DNA from: Nissolia schottii
Taxonomy: Eukaryota; Streptophyta; Magnoliopsida; Fabales; Fabaceae
Assembly: GCA_003254905.1 (NCBI GenBank)
Contig: QANU01076285.1
Location: 443,035 to 507,034, forward strand
Direction: 5' to 3'
Length of the DNA stretch: 64,000 bases
The notes under the pieces were generated by a model. It was given only the letters and a program-made list of their open reading frames with translations, did no database searches and had not been told where the DNA came from. Position 1 is the stretch's first letter. Each line of letters begins with the position of its first letter. The position numbers were made by a program, and so were the translations under genes. Below, one piece after another: positions 12,695 to 25,980 of the stretch.

Positions 12695-15600
12695 TCACAC
12701 AGAAGGAAAAAACTTGTTTAGATTGAAGGGCAGTGAGTAAAACTCCTCACTCCTCGAGTCTGTCTTGAATGATTGGAACTTTTCCCACCAGGGCATGCCT
12801 CTGTCTTTACTAGTTTGGTTGTCTTTCTTGTGCAATGTGGCGTCTAAGAACAGTGCCAATGAACCGGCAACAAATGCTTTTGATGAGAATGGGAGATTGA
12901 TCATGTCATTGAACTGCCAAATATAGAACCAAAAAGATGAAAGAATGCACTTTTAAAAAAGAAGAAAAATGGAGTAAGAATGAGAGAGGTTGGTTACCCA
13001 TCTGGCATGAGTGTGTACAGGACCATAGTTCTTAAATGCTGTGTACTCATTGAAGTATTTTGATATAGAGAAGCCCATGAAAACAGAGAATCCTAAGATG
13101 AATTTAGTTCTAAAACTGTTTAAATTGCAAAATTGAAGGAAACCGAGGCCAGCAGAACCTGTGTTGTGGGGGGAAAAATAAAATGGTGAACAGATCAAAC
13201 TCGAATGAAATTATGATAAGGAAAAGCAAGATTCTTTAGTTATTTATACATACCCACATAGGCAAAGAAAAGGCAATATAAAGCCGCAAATATTGGTGCT
13301 GGGATTGAAGCAAACACAGCCCCAAATTTTCCTGCATATATATACAGCAGTTTAGAGTGTACATACAATGGTTCACCAAGTGGAAAATTGCATCAGAATT
13401 TCCAGCATTTATGAACTAACTTACCAAGTATGGAGAAAAAGATCATGAATCCAGATGATATTTGAACAACCCTTCGGCTACCGACACGGGTCAAAGCTAA
13501 GAGTCCTGCGTTCTCTCTGAAAATGACAAACAATGATGTTTCTTATAATGATTCACGCATACTATCCTTACTCAGAAAATGGTATCTCCAGCTCTTGGAA
13601 AATTTTGAGCTAGGATCTTACATAGAAACTGATGATCCATTCCCGGTTCCAAAGACCCCAGATAACAGAATTCCCACTCCCTGATAAAATAACAGTTAAT
13701 AATGATCATTAAAATGAAAAATGAAAATGACAGTGTTAGAATAAATTACCAATTTAGTATATCCTAGATTGATTTTATATTGATATTAGTTTGATTATTT
13801 CCGATTTAGGTTGATTTTGTATTTATGTTGTGATCCTGTTTCTTAGCCTATGGCACATTTCTGCCCAGTCGTCGCTGTTGCCTTTGCTAGTTTCTCCCAA
13901 TCGTCGTTGTTGAATTTGCTGATTTCTACCAGTCGTCACTGTTGCCTTTGTTGGTTCTGTCCTGCCGTCGTTGTTTGCCTTTTCTGGTTCCACCTAGCAC
14001 AGACTCGTTGTCGCTCTAGATTTTCTTTGACAACCTCCGTTGAAGTGTGACAAGTTTGAAGCTCGAGGAGCTTAAGCTTGAGGGAGGTTGTTAGAATAAA
14101 TTACCACTTTAGTATATCCTAGATTGGTTTTATATTGATATTAGTTTGATTATTTTAGATTTAGATTGATTTTGTATTTATGTTGTGATTATGTTTCTTA
14201 GCCTATAGCACATTCTAGTGCAATCAGATACAACAACTTCATCAAACAGAAATCTAGAGCAAGCAGAAAGCCAACAAGGAATGATCAATAGTATACATGC
14301 TGACATTCATAATGTTATTTTTGAAATAATTCATAAATGGTGCTTTTAAAATTAAGATGTCACATAAAAAGATCCATTAATTCATGGTTTATGTTTACCT
14401 GCCAGCCGACACCACGGCTAAGAACTGAAGGTGGCAATGGAGTTGCACTAGCATACCTTGAAACAGCAATGAAACCACCAGTCGACTGTTGCACAATTAC
14501 ATCTATGTGAGGAACAGATATGCTTCAGTAATTCAACACACTGAATGAATTATCATGCACTTGCATGCTTAGTCGGAGGAAGACATAACAAATTCCTTAA
14601 GGTGTGTTTGTGAGTATTATTTTGGAGGGGAAGGAAAGGAAAGGAGGTTGAAGTGAAGGCCACCCTAAAAAGAATAGCATGCATCTATATATCTGGTGTT
14701 ATCTATAGAAAACTAGATTTTGAGGAGAGGAAAACAGACTCCAGAAACCATTGATTTGTTAATTACAACAGGAATTGAGAACATGTCGAGGCATTCCTGT
14801 CTCAACTCATATTAATGTGCCAAGTGAAACAGATTCTAGACAAATTAATTACAAGACAATATGCTAACACAACATTGGGCTTATAGAGAAGGGGAAAAGT
14901 CCAGAATTCAATGCTCTTGTTCAACAATGCATATCTAGTATTCTAGTTCACAAGAATAAGCCAAAAAGACAAACCTCTACCAGCGCAACAAATGAAGCAG
15001 CCATCATAGCAAAAGCTTCTCCAGCATCAAATGTAGGAGCTCCCCATTGAAAAGGATATGGAATTCTAATCCTGATTAATATATTTTGTCAGCAACAATA
15101 CTTCAGGGAGTTAACAGAATTGAATCCCATTTTCTTTTCTTGTCATTTAAATTCAAGATCCAATTGACGGAACAAGATTCAAATTCATGATTCATCAATT
15201 ATGCCCTCCAAATAAATAGCTCAGTTAGTCAATATATATACTCTACATTTCCGTTATTAGCAAGGCAACAAGATTCTTACCAAGGAGCGCCACTTATAAT
15301 TCCAGCACGATCAGTTCTGCAAGTGTTTTGAGTTGTACGTGCAGCATTTTTATAAGCTCCACCCACAGTGAGAAGATGAGCATAAAACCACACAATTGCC
15401 ACTGAGAATATCACTGCAAAGCGGTCAAAGATAAGCTTTTCTCCTTTCATCACATGAGGAATGTACTGCAAAAGACACATCACTTCTTTAAAATATAATG
15501 TCTTAAAATTTAAATTGAAGAGAAGAAAGGAGAGGTAAGCAAGAATTAAACTATTGGGCAGAGGTCATTGAATGGTTTTATTTTATATCTTAATGGCTAG

Positions 15601-17595
15601 AAACTCAGGGCTGTGTTTAAAATCGGCTCTAATGATGTGCATAGAAAGGAATTAGCATCAAGATATTAATAATTCACCTGCGAAAATATTAGCAGCATGA
15701 CAATTTCTGGCAGCCCAATCTCCACACATTTTGCAAGCTAGGATTCAACAGCCACAATCAACAAAGTGTAAATATTATAATTATGTGTAGTATGAAATCA
15801 GGACTATCTCTTGTTGCAACTTGCAAATATGCGTACCACAGGAAAACCCAACTCATAAAGTCCAAAGCCTGACAGAGCAACCAAGGGAACGGCGGACAGA
15901 GGGCTTAAGAACCTAGAACAAAATTATTGAGAATTATTCTCCAGGAATGATTTTAAGTAAGAGGCTGAAAATGAGTCAATAAAATTCAGGATGGATAAAT
16001 CCTTATCTATCAATGTTGCAATTGATTTCCACAAGAATTTATAATAAATAGTTAGGTGTTACCAAATTAAGTCGAGAAATAGAATACAAGAATCGTAGCT
16101 ATCCCAAGCAAGTAAATCTAAGAACATCTCTTAACATCCGAAAGTAAAAGTATTGCATGGACAATCTAATACTGCACAATGGAAATGTAAGATGGACAAA
16201 GAAATTTAAGTATTTGGACAAGAAAGGTTCAATTCAACCAACCTCACTACATTGCGCCAAATGCCACTGAAGCCAACAACAATTTGGAGGGTTGAAGCAA
16301 CAATAAGGGCACCCTGTGTTCCACGCATTATCCTCTCAAATTTCTGCATAATTATCAGGAATGAGGTAAACAAGGATTGTGACAAAAAAAAAATAGCAGA
16401 ACAATGGAAGAACAAACAAGCCTTTTGATGAACCAACCTCCTGAGGATTCACAATATCATTGTAGCGACCTGCCAAAATGATTGAAATGGTAGTTGGCAC
16501 AAAGGTGTAGGATCCTCCAATAACTGCAGGTAGACGAGTCCCCAAAAATGATTGGAAGAAAGTGTTTATCCCAGCCACGAACAATAGAGTCTGAATCATT
16601 TTTGCTTTCTCTTCCTATAGAAGCACAATTGATATCTTTTGTTAGACACATGAACCAAACAGAATAAAATTGAAAACCAATGGCTTACTCTTTTTACCCC
16701 TTCTGCTTGTCAAGACTTACATTTCCTCCTCCCATCTGGGGAACTAGAGAGGTTGGTATTAGAACAGTTGTGCCAAGCATCACCAGGTAATGTTGGAAAC
16801 CAAGTAGTATAGCCTCCGCTTCATTAACATTAAAATTCTAGATTCAATCATCACATTGATTATCAAGGTAGTACACTATTTAAAAGAATGGACAAAAATT
16901 CCAGAAGGACTAACACATCCTAAACTTCCAAGTTTCAATTAACAAGTAAGTATCGTTTTAAGTCCTAACATTTTGAAGTTGGCGTCAATTTGGTTACGAA
17001 ATTTGTTTCGGGAATCAAGTTAGTCTTTGAATTTTGATATCGACTTCATCCTTTCTTGACTAATGAGGGGAGACAATTTTCACCCCATCAACTTGACAAA
17101 ATGGTGAAAATGATGTCAAAATTACAGGTGTTAGAACTATATTAACATCAAAAACAAACTTCCAAGACCAAACTAATGTCAACTTAAAATTGTCGAGTTA
17201 GTTCAAGGGGTTACTTGCTCAACATTCAAACTCACTGCAGCAGAACACCAAGACTCTTCATATCGAAAGAAAAATGAAAAAAAAAAAAAAAAAAAACAAA
17301 GAATGATCTTTATGAGTTTGTCTAAAAATAGAGAGAAATCAAAGTTGTCACGTGAAGAAGCACCATCATCACATTACCAATAATCATCTATGAAAAATAT
17401 AATGCACAAAACAAAAAAAAAACACGTCCGATTCTGAATAGAAAAAAGGTAAAAGTGGTTCCCACTGAAGCAGTAAAACTCACGCCATGGAGGAGGACTA
17501 GTGATGCAGTAAGAAACGTTCGGAAGTTGATCTTTCACTGGATGTGGCTGAAGCTCTTCCTGCTTCGGTGGTGGCGCAGCCCCTCCTCCCGCCAT
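12695..17595 (-). CDS. NAT6: Nucleobase-ascorbate transporter, NAT6-like
   Basis: Multi-pass plasma-membrane transporter of the NAT/NCS2 family (purines, xanthine/uracil or related solutes). The exact substrate cannot be read from sequence. Fourteen coding exons: 17595-17484, 16818-16721, 16614-16438, 16343-16243, 15912-15837, 15737-15678, 15465-15281, 15071-14975, 14485-14399, 13680-13622, 13516-13425, 13331-13254, 13158-12998 and 12913-12695. They sum to 1602 bases, or 533 residues plus stop, with all phases consistent; plant NAT genes usually have 14 exons and about 530 residues. The start MAGGGAAPPPKQEELQPHPV is typical. The QH motif (GFQHYL) and the family signature ENAGLLALTR are intact. 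The intron between exons 9 and 10 holds a TRIM-like element. One ambiguous base (17657) lies just upstream of the start. Confidence 0.96.
13734..14212 (+). mobile_element. TRIM-like mini LTR retrotransposon in a NAT6 intron
   Basis: Two direct repeats of about 124 bp (13734-13856 and 14089-14212) both start TGTTAGAATAAATTACC and end near CCTATRGCACA. They enclose about 232 bp with no retroviral-type coding. A polypurine tract (CTTGAGGGAGGT) sits directly before the right repeat, as in Ty1/copia-type elements. No tRNA primer-binding site follows the left repeat and I found no matching target duplication, so the element is old or rearranged. It lies antisense to NAT6. Confidence 0.7.
16940..17225. 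mobile_element. Possible MITE in NAT6 intron 1
   Basis: The ends are imperfect inverted repeats. The left end around TTGAAGTTGGCGTCAATTTGG matches the reverse complement of the right end around CCAAACTAATGTCAACTT. Precise borders and a target duplication could not be fixed, so this is a tentative call. Confidence 0.35.
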
Positions 17596-19983
17596 TAATT
17601 CTTGTTCTATTCTCTGAGCCCAATGAACTTGATAACAAAGCAAATGAATGAGGCAANGACGAGTGACACCTTGACCCTGTCTATCAGTAACGTAATGGCA
17701 ATGCAGCAAATGGTGGATGGAGGGGTTCCTTAGCCCAAGACCCACTCAGAGGCCAATAAAACATGGGGAAAAAGGAGTGTGTGAATGTGAAGATGTGGAA
17801 ACAAGCTTAAAAGAACAATTAAGAATCTCTCGCTTTTATTTGCTTTAACATTTACAATATTATTCTAATCTCATTTATATACATAATTACATATCTAGTA
17901 TTAAAAAAATAACAACTGCTTTCCTTTTCTTCGACGCGTAAAGATTAAGTTTCCATTAAAGCATATTCACCTTAGCCTTCAGTAACCTCATATTTTAATT
18001 ATTTTGTTAAATTTGACGTTTAATTCCTCTTCAACTCACACAAACAAAGTGATAAATTAATAATATTTTTTTATTTATATAAGTGAAGATCAAACTCACT
18101 CCATATGGTTACCTCACATTTTAGTTTAATATTAATATATTTGCCTCAAAATCTTAATTAATCAGAAGCTCACAATAACGCTTCTTTTCACCCATTTCGA
18201 TATAAGACCTTTTAACGGAGAAGAAAGTTTACCATTACCAATTTACCACGCCTTTTGCCACTACTACTGGCTAGTAACTGCAAATGATGAAGAGAGCTCA
18301 CATTTTTTTTTTTTACCTTGACCCAGAAATTGGAAATTAATTGGAAGGTGCAGCTTGGATGTAAATCATGACATTTTTCCCTAAGTTGCAGGTTGTGTGT
18401 GTGTGTGTGTGTGTCACTGTTTTTGTTTTCAACGTATTTTCAAAAGCTCAAGCAGGACTGTACGTTGTGCGTGCCTTGCGTTGCTTGACGGTTTTGCATG
18501 TTACTTTTTTATGCACTGACCTTGTTGACCTTCTTGGACGTTTCCTTTGTGCAAAAAGAATTTTTTTTTTCTTAACGTGCTCTAAGGGTTGGCGCAAGCT
18601 CCCTTTTGCTTCGCTTTGTTAATGGGTAAAATGTATTCGGTAGTGTTATTTGTATAAAAATTTTGATGTAGACATTAAGTATCACCTCGTATCAACTTAT
18701 ACTCACATCATGTGTGAATGCGTGTGAGATGAGAGAATTGATATTTGTACTAAGATTAGTGTTTAAATAACATTTTTAAAATGCATTTATTATCCTTTAA
18801 GTTTGATAAAATAACATTCCACCATAAATTTATTTATAATATATAATTTTTTATATATTGTATAGTATTATCACATCAGCAGATGAGGTGTCACCTTCAA
18901 ACCATCATCTTTGTTCCCCTTATTTCACTTCATCCCATTACCACCCAATTATCAATTATTCTTAATTTACCTTCTTTGGTTATTCACCTAGCTTTAACCT
19001 CTCACTCGCCCATCAACCACTCCTTAAATATTTAATCCAACTCTTTACAACCTCCCTCCATAATTCACCTCTAAATGTTTTTCTAATGTGCTTTCTTGGT
19101 CACAATCCCCCAAAAATTCATCAAATCACCATCTTTGGTGAGTTAAACGGATTGTTTTACCAATTGCAACCCACTATGACAGCTCTACATGGATCAAAAG
19201 TTTTTTTTTCTCTTTAGGTAATAAGTTTTGTTGTTATAATATCTTATATTTTTTAAATCTTGTTGTATCATTGTATAATGTCGTATCGTATTGTTGTATC
19301 ATATCATATTTTTTAAATATATATATATATATACACTAATAAAAAAAATAACGATGTAATAACTATCTTGTGCATTAACAGGGGTTAAGTACACTAGTTA
19401 CTAGTAAAAGAAAACCCCTCCTACTCGAGGGGAATGATCTTTTTTCCTTTGCCTGAAGATATCTTTTGGGCCTGTCCAATCACTTGCAATGCTCTTTACA
19501 TTCCTTTTTTTTTTTTTTGGTGTTTGATAATATAAGGCCCTCTTGATTGAAGAGTTATAAGGTCAAGTTTCTGTTTGACCAAGTAAGGTTAATGAATTTG
19601 TCCCTTGGCAAGGCGTTTTTTGTTTTGTTGGTCTTCTTGGTAAGGCTTTGTTATCGGTTGTTTTGCTTTTACGCTTCTTATGTTGTGTACATGTAATAGA
19701 CTTTGGGTATTTTTTTTGGCATTTTTTAGGGAGATAGGCTTTTGCTTAAAATAATGATGCCGATCAATTTACAACTTAGTTTGCTTGGGCTTAGCCCAAA
19801 GCAATATTTAACAATTGTTGCACGGCTTTCTCACAAAATATTAGGCTCCCGATTTTTGTCAAACCACATATTTCGCCGATTAAACTAGAGTTCAATTGTG
19901 TATTTTACACTTTTATGTCACGTAAGGAAAAATAACTAACTTCTGATGATGTCATAGCTAATGACATTATTAAGTACCCTAAT
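17596..19983. other. Intergenic region, no gene recognised
   Basis: NAT6 promoter region followed by AT-rich DNA. Contents are an (GT)n microsatellite at about 18393-18414, an AT-dinucleotide stretch near 19318-19333 and poly-T runs. Open frames over the GT run are low-complexity artefacts. Confidence 0.55.
18393..18414. repeat. (GT)n microsatellite
   Basis: About eleven GT dinucleotides in a row, directly visible. Confidence 0.9.
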
Positions 19984-20168
19984 ACTAACAGGATTAGTCC
20001 GAATCGTAAATGATTTGGTATCGTTTAAGCAGATATCGAGTTCAAGACCTTGTGTACCCAGTTATTCTCATTGGGAGACTCACCTACTACAGTCAGGTGC
20101 GCGATCTGGGTCAAATTGGATTAGTTAAGGCAAAACCTTAGAACCGAGCTGATAACCAAAAACAAAAA
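19984..20168 (+). mobile_element. tRNA-derived SINE, diverged copy on plus strand
   Basis: This copy is homologous to the three other SINE copies in the window but more diverged. A degenerate A-box region (about 19993-20025) is followed by a B-box-like GAGTTCAAGACC and then the GGGAGACTCACC body. It is flanked by a 16-bp duplication with one mismatch, TATTAAGTACCCTAAT (19968-19983) and TATTAAATACCCTAAT (20169-20184). Confidence 0.8.
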
Positions 20169-20184
20169 TATTAAATACCCTAAT

Positions 20185-21577
20185 TTTTTTTTTTAGATTT
20201 GATGAATGAATAACATCCAAAAAATTTTTGTCCTCTCCTAATTTTAGATAATTTTTATTAATAAAAATTAAGACTTTTGTCAAAAAAAATATTTATCTCA
20301 CTTATTACTTAAAAAATCATCTATTATAGATAAAGGTAATATGTTTAATAATCAAATTTTATCTCTACTTGTTCTAATTAATTATTATTTAAAATAATTT
20401 GATTGGTTGATAAGATAATTTTTTTTAGTAATTATAAAACAATTAAACTCGTTAAATTATTGGGAAATTATATAACTTAGAACAAAGACATGACGAGCGG
20501 AGGGGACCACATGTTTATGAGAACGTGGGTTCCACAACAAAATGTAATGGTATTCCATCTCATGATAGGGCCACTTTATTGAAATTACTAGGACATTGTG
20601 CCGCAGATGGAGGGACAAATTTTCAGTCACGGTGACACATGCGGTAAAGATTAAGCCACGGAAGCATAGGCTCGAGAATCACGTGCTTTTACTGTATGCA
20701 ACCGACAGCCTAAGGTCAATGGAAGAGTAAAAAATATAAATTGTAAATATTTTTTTGTCTTAATATTATTAAAGCTGAGAATAATTTAGTTTTAATTTTT
20801 TTTAATTTAAATTTTGAGATCACTTTAATCTGAAAAAATTATTAATATCAATTTAAATATAATATGAATAGTATAAATGAGTTTTATAGTTTCACCCAGT
20901 TACATATCTGTAGTCAATGTGGCGCGCAATCTTGTAACGCTGATTTCTATCACCTTTCCTTTCCTCACACGCGCCACAAGCTGTCTGAACCCTTGTGGCT
21001 TGAAGTAGAGGTGGGGGAGAAAAGTGAGTGGCTGGAAAACAAGTTATTTTGATAAGGCACTGCCATCTTGAACAAGTTATTGTTAGTTGGCTTTTATGAT
21101 GGAAGAGATAAAACAATGCTACTTGCATAAATGTGGGCGCGTGAAGAATGAGAGAGAGAAGAAGAAATATAGAAAAGATTAGGAATTTTGGATGGAAGCA
21201 TTTTATTAAGGGATAGGGATGGAACAGGTTAAGTCCGACCAAATTTTTGTTTTAGGTTTGATCTGTTAAATATTAAAGGCTATTATTTTAGTCTTAGGAG
21301 ATTTGGCTTGGAGTCTGATAGGTCTATCTGTATATATTTTTTTGTTATTATTACGGCATTACTGTGGTCTGTTACATAATTAATAACACAACATTTAATA
21401 ATACTAATCAACCATTTTTTAGAATTTAAGTCCAAAATATACAAGACTAATAATATCTAAATACCTATTAGGATCTAAGCTCAAAACATTACTTAAATTA
21501 TATTAAATATGATTACATAAAATATTATAAAAAATAATATTAGTCTAATGGTTAAAACATTGTTTTGTTATAGTGTT
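20185..21577. other. Intergenic region, no gene recognised
   Basis: AT-rich DNA. The open frames at 20892-21242 do not resemble a known family and have poor coding character. Confidence 0.5.
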
Positions 21578-21592
21578 TATCTTCAGTTCGAA

Positions 21593-21780
21593 TTTTTTTT
21601 TTTAAGTTACTTGCCCGGTATCCAAGGTTTAGCCTTCACTAATCCGAGTCGACCCGAATCGCGCACCTGGCTATGGCGGGTGAGTTTCCCAGCGAGGATA
21701 ACTGCATACACAAGATCTCAAACTCACGACCTTACTTAAGCGATATCAAGCAGTTTACCACTTGGACCAATCCCCGTTGG
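21593..21780 (-). mobile_element. tRNA-derived SINE, minus strand
   Basis: Read on the minus strand it starts near 21780 with a tRNA-like A box (GGTCCAAGTGGTAAAC), then a B-box region GAGTTTGAGATC, then the shared body, and ends in a poly-A (poly-T on plus, about 21593-21603). The flanking duplication is TATCTTCAGTTCGAAT at 21578-21593 against TATCTTCAGTTTGAGT at 21781-21796. The element is non-coding and would depend on LINE machinery. Confidence 0.85.
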
Positions 21781-21796
21781 TATCTTCAGTTTGAGT

Positions 21797-22495
21797 TTAA
21801 GTGAAGGTAATGTAAGACTATTTAAGGTCACCATTTCTGATTCCGCCATGCACCAATTCCGCCATGCACCAAAGTTATGTGGCATTGGCATGGAAATTTT
21901 AAACTCGGCCGAGTTTTGTCGGTGTGATTTTCCAAAGAATTTAACTAATATTAAGATTATGCAAATAAATTTTAATTATGGTTTAATCACCAGTCTCTAA
22001 GCCTCCAAGCTCGTTTGCTGCTGGTTTCTAATTAGAAGACAAAGGGTAAATCAATAATATAATTTCTGTAAAGAAAAAATAAAATAATCTTTTAAATTTT
22101 CACTTTTCTTTTGGTATTTACACCATGATTATATGAAGACGACACGAAAATGAATTTTGAACACTAGGTTGCATTAGCAATGAATTCAAATTATAACGAG
22201 AGGAAGAAGGGAAGGAAAGACAAACAGACAGATTTAGGTCAATTTTCCTACTGAACTTTGTGTAGAAAAAGACTTTGGTCTTTCTACATCTACTAGACTA
22301 CTACTTTATCAGTATGCAATTGTTATTATATTATTATATTATTGGGATTTTAATTGGATCATTATTTAGTTATTTATGTTATAACTAATGTTACGGACTA
22401 CAAACATGGCTCCCAGGATTCAGCCAAGCTTGGTACATAGATCCATCTTGGAACCCAATCTAATACAAGCGCCTGACATGCATCTTGGTTTCTCC
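21797..22495. other. Intergenic region, no gene recognised
   Basis: AT-rich DNA between the SINE and the first copy of the 1.1-kb repeat. It contains a short imperfect tandem copy near 21844-21872 (TTCCGCCATGCACCAA twice). Confidence 0.5.
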
Positions 22496-23559
22496 TTAGT
22501 TTGGTGGCTTAATCTCCAAACGAGTTAAAATCAAAGTGAATTTTACATAATTAAGGATAAGATCTTATATAGATTTAATAGAGAATTAATTATTTCTAAT
22601 TTTCTTTTTATAAGTAGTCTCACTATATCGATAGGTAAGCATCTAACTCTAATCCTAATGTTTTAGAGTATAAATTAAGTTGAGTGTTGAAGTCTCTGTA
22701 AATACATCTCCCACACTATATCAAGGAGGCGCCAAAGGAGAGGGATTGCGTTGTTGGATTCCCAACCCCCTCAATCATTTTCAACCGGACAAGGTAATTT
22801 CCAAACCTAATTTGCTTATGAACCTAATTTAATCGGGTTAGGTATCGGGTTTTAAAATTGAACATGCACATTTGACCCGATGACCCAATTACCCAATTTT
22901 TATATAATAATATAAAAAAAAATTTCCTTACTCTCTCCCTCGTCACAGTCATGTTCTATCACGATCATGTTCTAGGGAAAAAAAGGTTTTGAAAGAAAAT
23001 GTGATAATTGTGATATGATATCTGTTATAGTGAGTAATTTTTGTTTTGAAATAGAGAAAGAATATTTTTTTTGCATTGACATTAGTCAAAGTTAATTTTT
23101 CTCTTTAACATAAACACAAGCCGACTACCCAACCCAATCCAATTAACATTAGATCGGGTCAAGTTTGAATTTTTTTTTTTAAAAGATCATAACCATGTGC
23201 ACCCCTATATAATGGAGTTGCATCACATCATAATTATAGCCAATTAATTAGGTAGTATTTAATAAGTGTCTCTAGACAGAAAATACGGACACAATGGAGA
23301 CAAAAACATGTTTGGAAAACAAGACACGAAAACATAAAACTTAAAATTGTCTTTGTCTTAAGATAATTTTTTAACTAATTTTTACATATTTAAAAAAAAT
23401 ACAAAAGATATGTTTAGGACGCAAGGGACATGTCTCTACCGTACCTCCAAAATGAAGAAACGCAATAGACATGTCTTTGCTATCCCTGCATCTCCATATT
23501 TTCTGTCTTGGGATGCTTACCAAACGCTGCCTTAGGCATCTCTCAATTGCTTAAGTTAT
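22496..23559. repeat. 1.1-kb direct repeat, copy 1
   Basis: Matches 25978-27150 almost throughout. Both start TTAGTTTGGTGGCTTAATC and end GCTTAAGTTAT. Copy 1 lacks about 85 bp present in copy 2 near 26700-26780, and it carries one copy instead of two of a 26-bp unit. It contains the MITE at 23251-23531. No gene is present. Confidence 0.93.
23251..23531. mobile_element. Tourist-like (PIF/Harbinger) MITE, copy 1
   Basis: A 281-bp element flanked by TTA on both sides. Its right end in reverse complement reads GGCAGCGTTTGGTAAGC, and the inner arm GACAGAAAATAYGGAGA is mirrored at both ends. The TTA duplication and GTTTGG-type ends are typical of Tourist MITEs. Confidence 0.75.
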
Positions 23560-25713
23560 GCATGCCCTCGGCAGGGGAGGCCTAAGCATATAGCACAATT
23601 CCAACTGTCCCATATTTTTGTAAATGTAAACCCCATTATATTTTATGCAAATTATACCTAATACTTGTGCATATTAATGTTTATTTATTTAGTGGTTGTG
23701 AATTCAGTATATGAGGGGAGGGGCTTGGGTAGTTTTTTTTATGTGATCTAACAGTAAAGGGATTAATAGCTTATTGCTATTTGATTATAAAATTTATTGC
23801 TTTTCAAAAAATTATTTTTAGTGTTTTTTGAAAAGTTAAAATATCTATCTTCTCAAAAAAACACATTTTAAAAATCTCCAAATAAATATTTTTTATTACA
23901 TATTTAAATACAAAATAATTTATTTACAATTTACTTTTCAAAAAGTTAATTTTATAAAAGGATTTCAATAAACTATTTACCCAAATTGGCCCCAAGTCTA
24001 ACATATTTAATTTACAAGTTAAATACATATTTGGCACCCTTTGACTTGAAAGACATTAATAGCAAAAAGTTAATAAATGTCCTAAGAACATTTGTTAATA
24101 AAACAAAAATAATAATATTTTATTAAAAAATGATATATGTTAATTTTCAATGCTACTCCATAACTTAAAAACTTAAACACTTATTCTTTTACTTCCTTAA
24201 CCAATGCTCTTAGCAAAACTCAAATTAGCCAACAACTTTATTGATCTATCAATTCAACATTTAATTAATAACTCTCGATGAAAGCATTTATTATTCTCTA
24301 TCTACATGTAAAAAAATAAATAGAATAACATTAAAGAATAGAGAAAATATAAATCTAGCTATATATCTCAAGTCCATGTGATCTAGCATGTAATTCTAAT
24401 ATGGCTCTACTCATTCAATGAAACTCAATTTAAAAGAATGTAATATTAAGTAGACGAGTCTCATAAATTAAACACTAGTCGGAGATTTCTTATTTGCTAC
24501 ACGACTTATTGTCGTAAATGGAGAGGATAGGTGTCAAAACTGGTGGGAAATATCTGTAGTTTTTTAAGGTTAGTGGAAATAATTTTGGTGGGCAATATCG
24601 TGCACGGAGGGGACAAATCCATTGATTTGCACTTCGCCGAGCGCACAAGCCCAACATCCTTCTCAAGTCCTTTTACTAATACAACAACTACTAAGTTATA
24701 TAAATATTCAAAAGTTTGGTAACTAACCAATCTGAGACTAGAACTTTTGAAATACTTATCATTTTTTAACACTTATAACACATTTTATCTTCAATTTTGT
24801 AAATTTTTAATAGTAAAAGGAAGAGAGAGACCAGAGAGAAAAGAAAGAAGAGATCTAGAAAGGGAGAAAATGGGTGTAAAAAGTTGGAGATTGGCGGACT
24901 TAAATGAGGGAACTCATCGAAAGAGGCTTTTAGACTTTCAGAAGAAAAGCATGTGCTGCTATATACTTGTTACAATGGAGAGAGAGAGAGAGAGGAAGAG
25001 TGGAGAACAAAAACAAAGAAGACCAACGATTCAGGGAATTAAAAGAAGAAGGGATATGTGAAAGAAAATATAAAAGCTATATACTAAAACAAAATCATTT
25101 CAGGAAGTTAACCTTGTTGCATATAGAATTTTTTCTATACACAAACATTTGACCGGAAAGTCCATAATAAAGGACTCGCCCACCGATGGTGTTGCACGTT
25201 TAAATATTTTAATTAACATATATAGGTTGGCACATTGTGTTAAAATAATAGAATTCCACTTTGTGCTTAAATTTATTTAGGTCTGCAATGTATAGCACGT
25301 TAAATTCATTGACTAAAGTAAACGTGGGTCCATTCCGATTTTTTTTATGTCACCATTTATTATTCTAAGTTATTAAAGAATTATAAAGTAATCTCCTGCA
25401 TGAGATAATCTAAATGGTCCCCAAAAAAAAAAAAGATATGCTAATAATATGAGAATTAATTTTAATAGTCTATCAATGTAAAATTTCTTTACATAATTAT
25501 CTAGTAATGTATTATTATGCCATATAATTATATATAATTGATTAATAAACTCTTTACAAATCTGTGGCTTTGAGGGTTCAATGCATCCAATTAACAGGAA
25601 ATTCATACTCACACATTTTGTGATAGCAAGGAAATTTGTGGTTGCATGTATTTACTTCCAATTACCTATATTCTCATACTCATATTTATTGTACCTATCA
25701 TGATGTTCCCATT
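23560..25713. other. Spacer between the repeat copies
   Basis: AT-rich DNA with no recognised gene. A GA-rich stretch lies at 24820-25070 with a (GA)n run near 24977-24993. The overlapping open frames there are low-complexity and not supported as genes. Confidence 0.5.
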
Positions 25714-25980
25714 ATCTATTTCTGCTAGATATGAATTGCCGTGAGTATCTATACATATTCGCTATTTATCAAAAATTCAAAAAAAAAATAAAAAAATTAT
25801 TATAATATATTATAATACTACTATTAACAAATTATAATTTAAATTAACAAAATATAAAATAAAAATTCAATGACATTATAAATAAAAATAATTAAGATTT
25901 TTAATTTTTATATTTATATGAGTAAAAATATCTAAATAATTTTACATATTAATAAATAATCAACAAATATCCATAAATTA
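25714..25980. repeat. 267-bp flanking repeat, left copy
   Basis: Nearly identical to 27155-27420. Both contain GATATGAATTGCCGTGAGTATC and end ATATCCATAAATTAG. The two copies bracket copy 2 of the 1.1-kb repeat and overlap its first bases (TTAG). Very AT-rich and non-coding. Confidence 0.9.

Noticed and set aside
13850..14050. 66-residue frame as a gene in the NAT6 intron
   Set aside because: It lies within the TRIM-like element and consists of reiterated short phrases without family resemblance.
17657..17657. Ambiguous base n as a possible frameshift in NAT6
   Set aside because: It lies upstream of the NAT6 start codon and does not affect the coding exons.
24747..25152. Overlapping Arg/Glu-rich frames
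   Set aside because: Low-complexity translation of a GA-rich region including a (GA)n run, with no conserved family segment.
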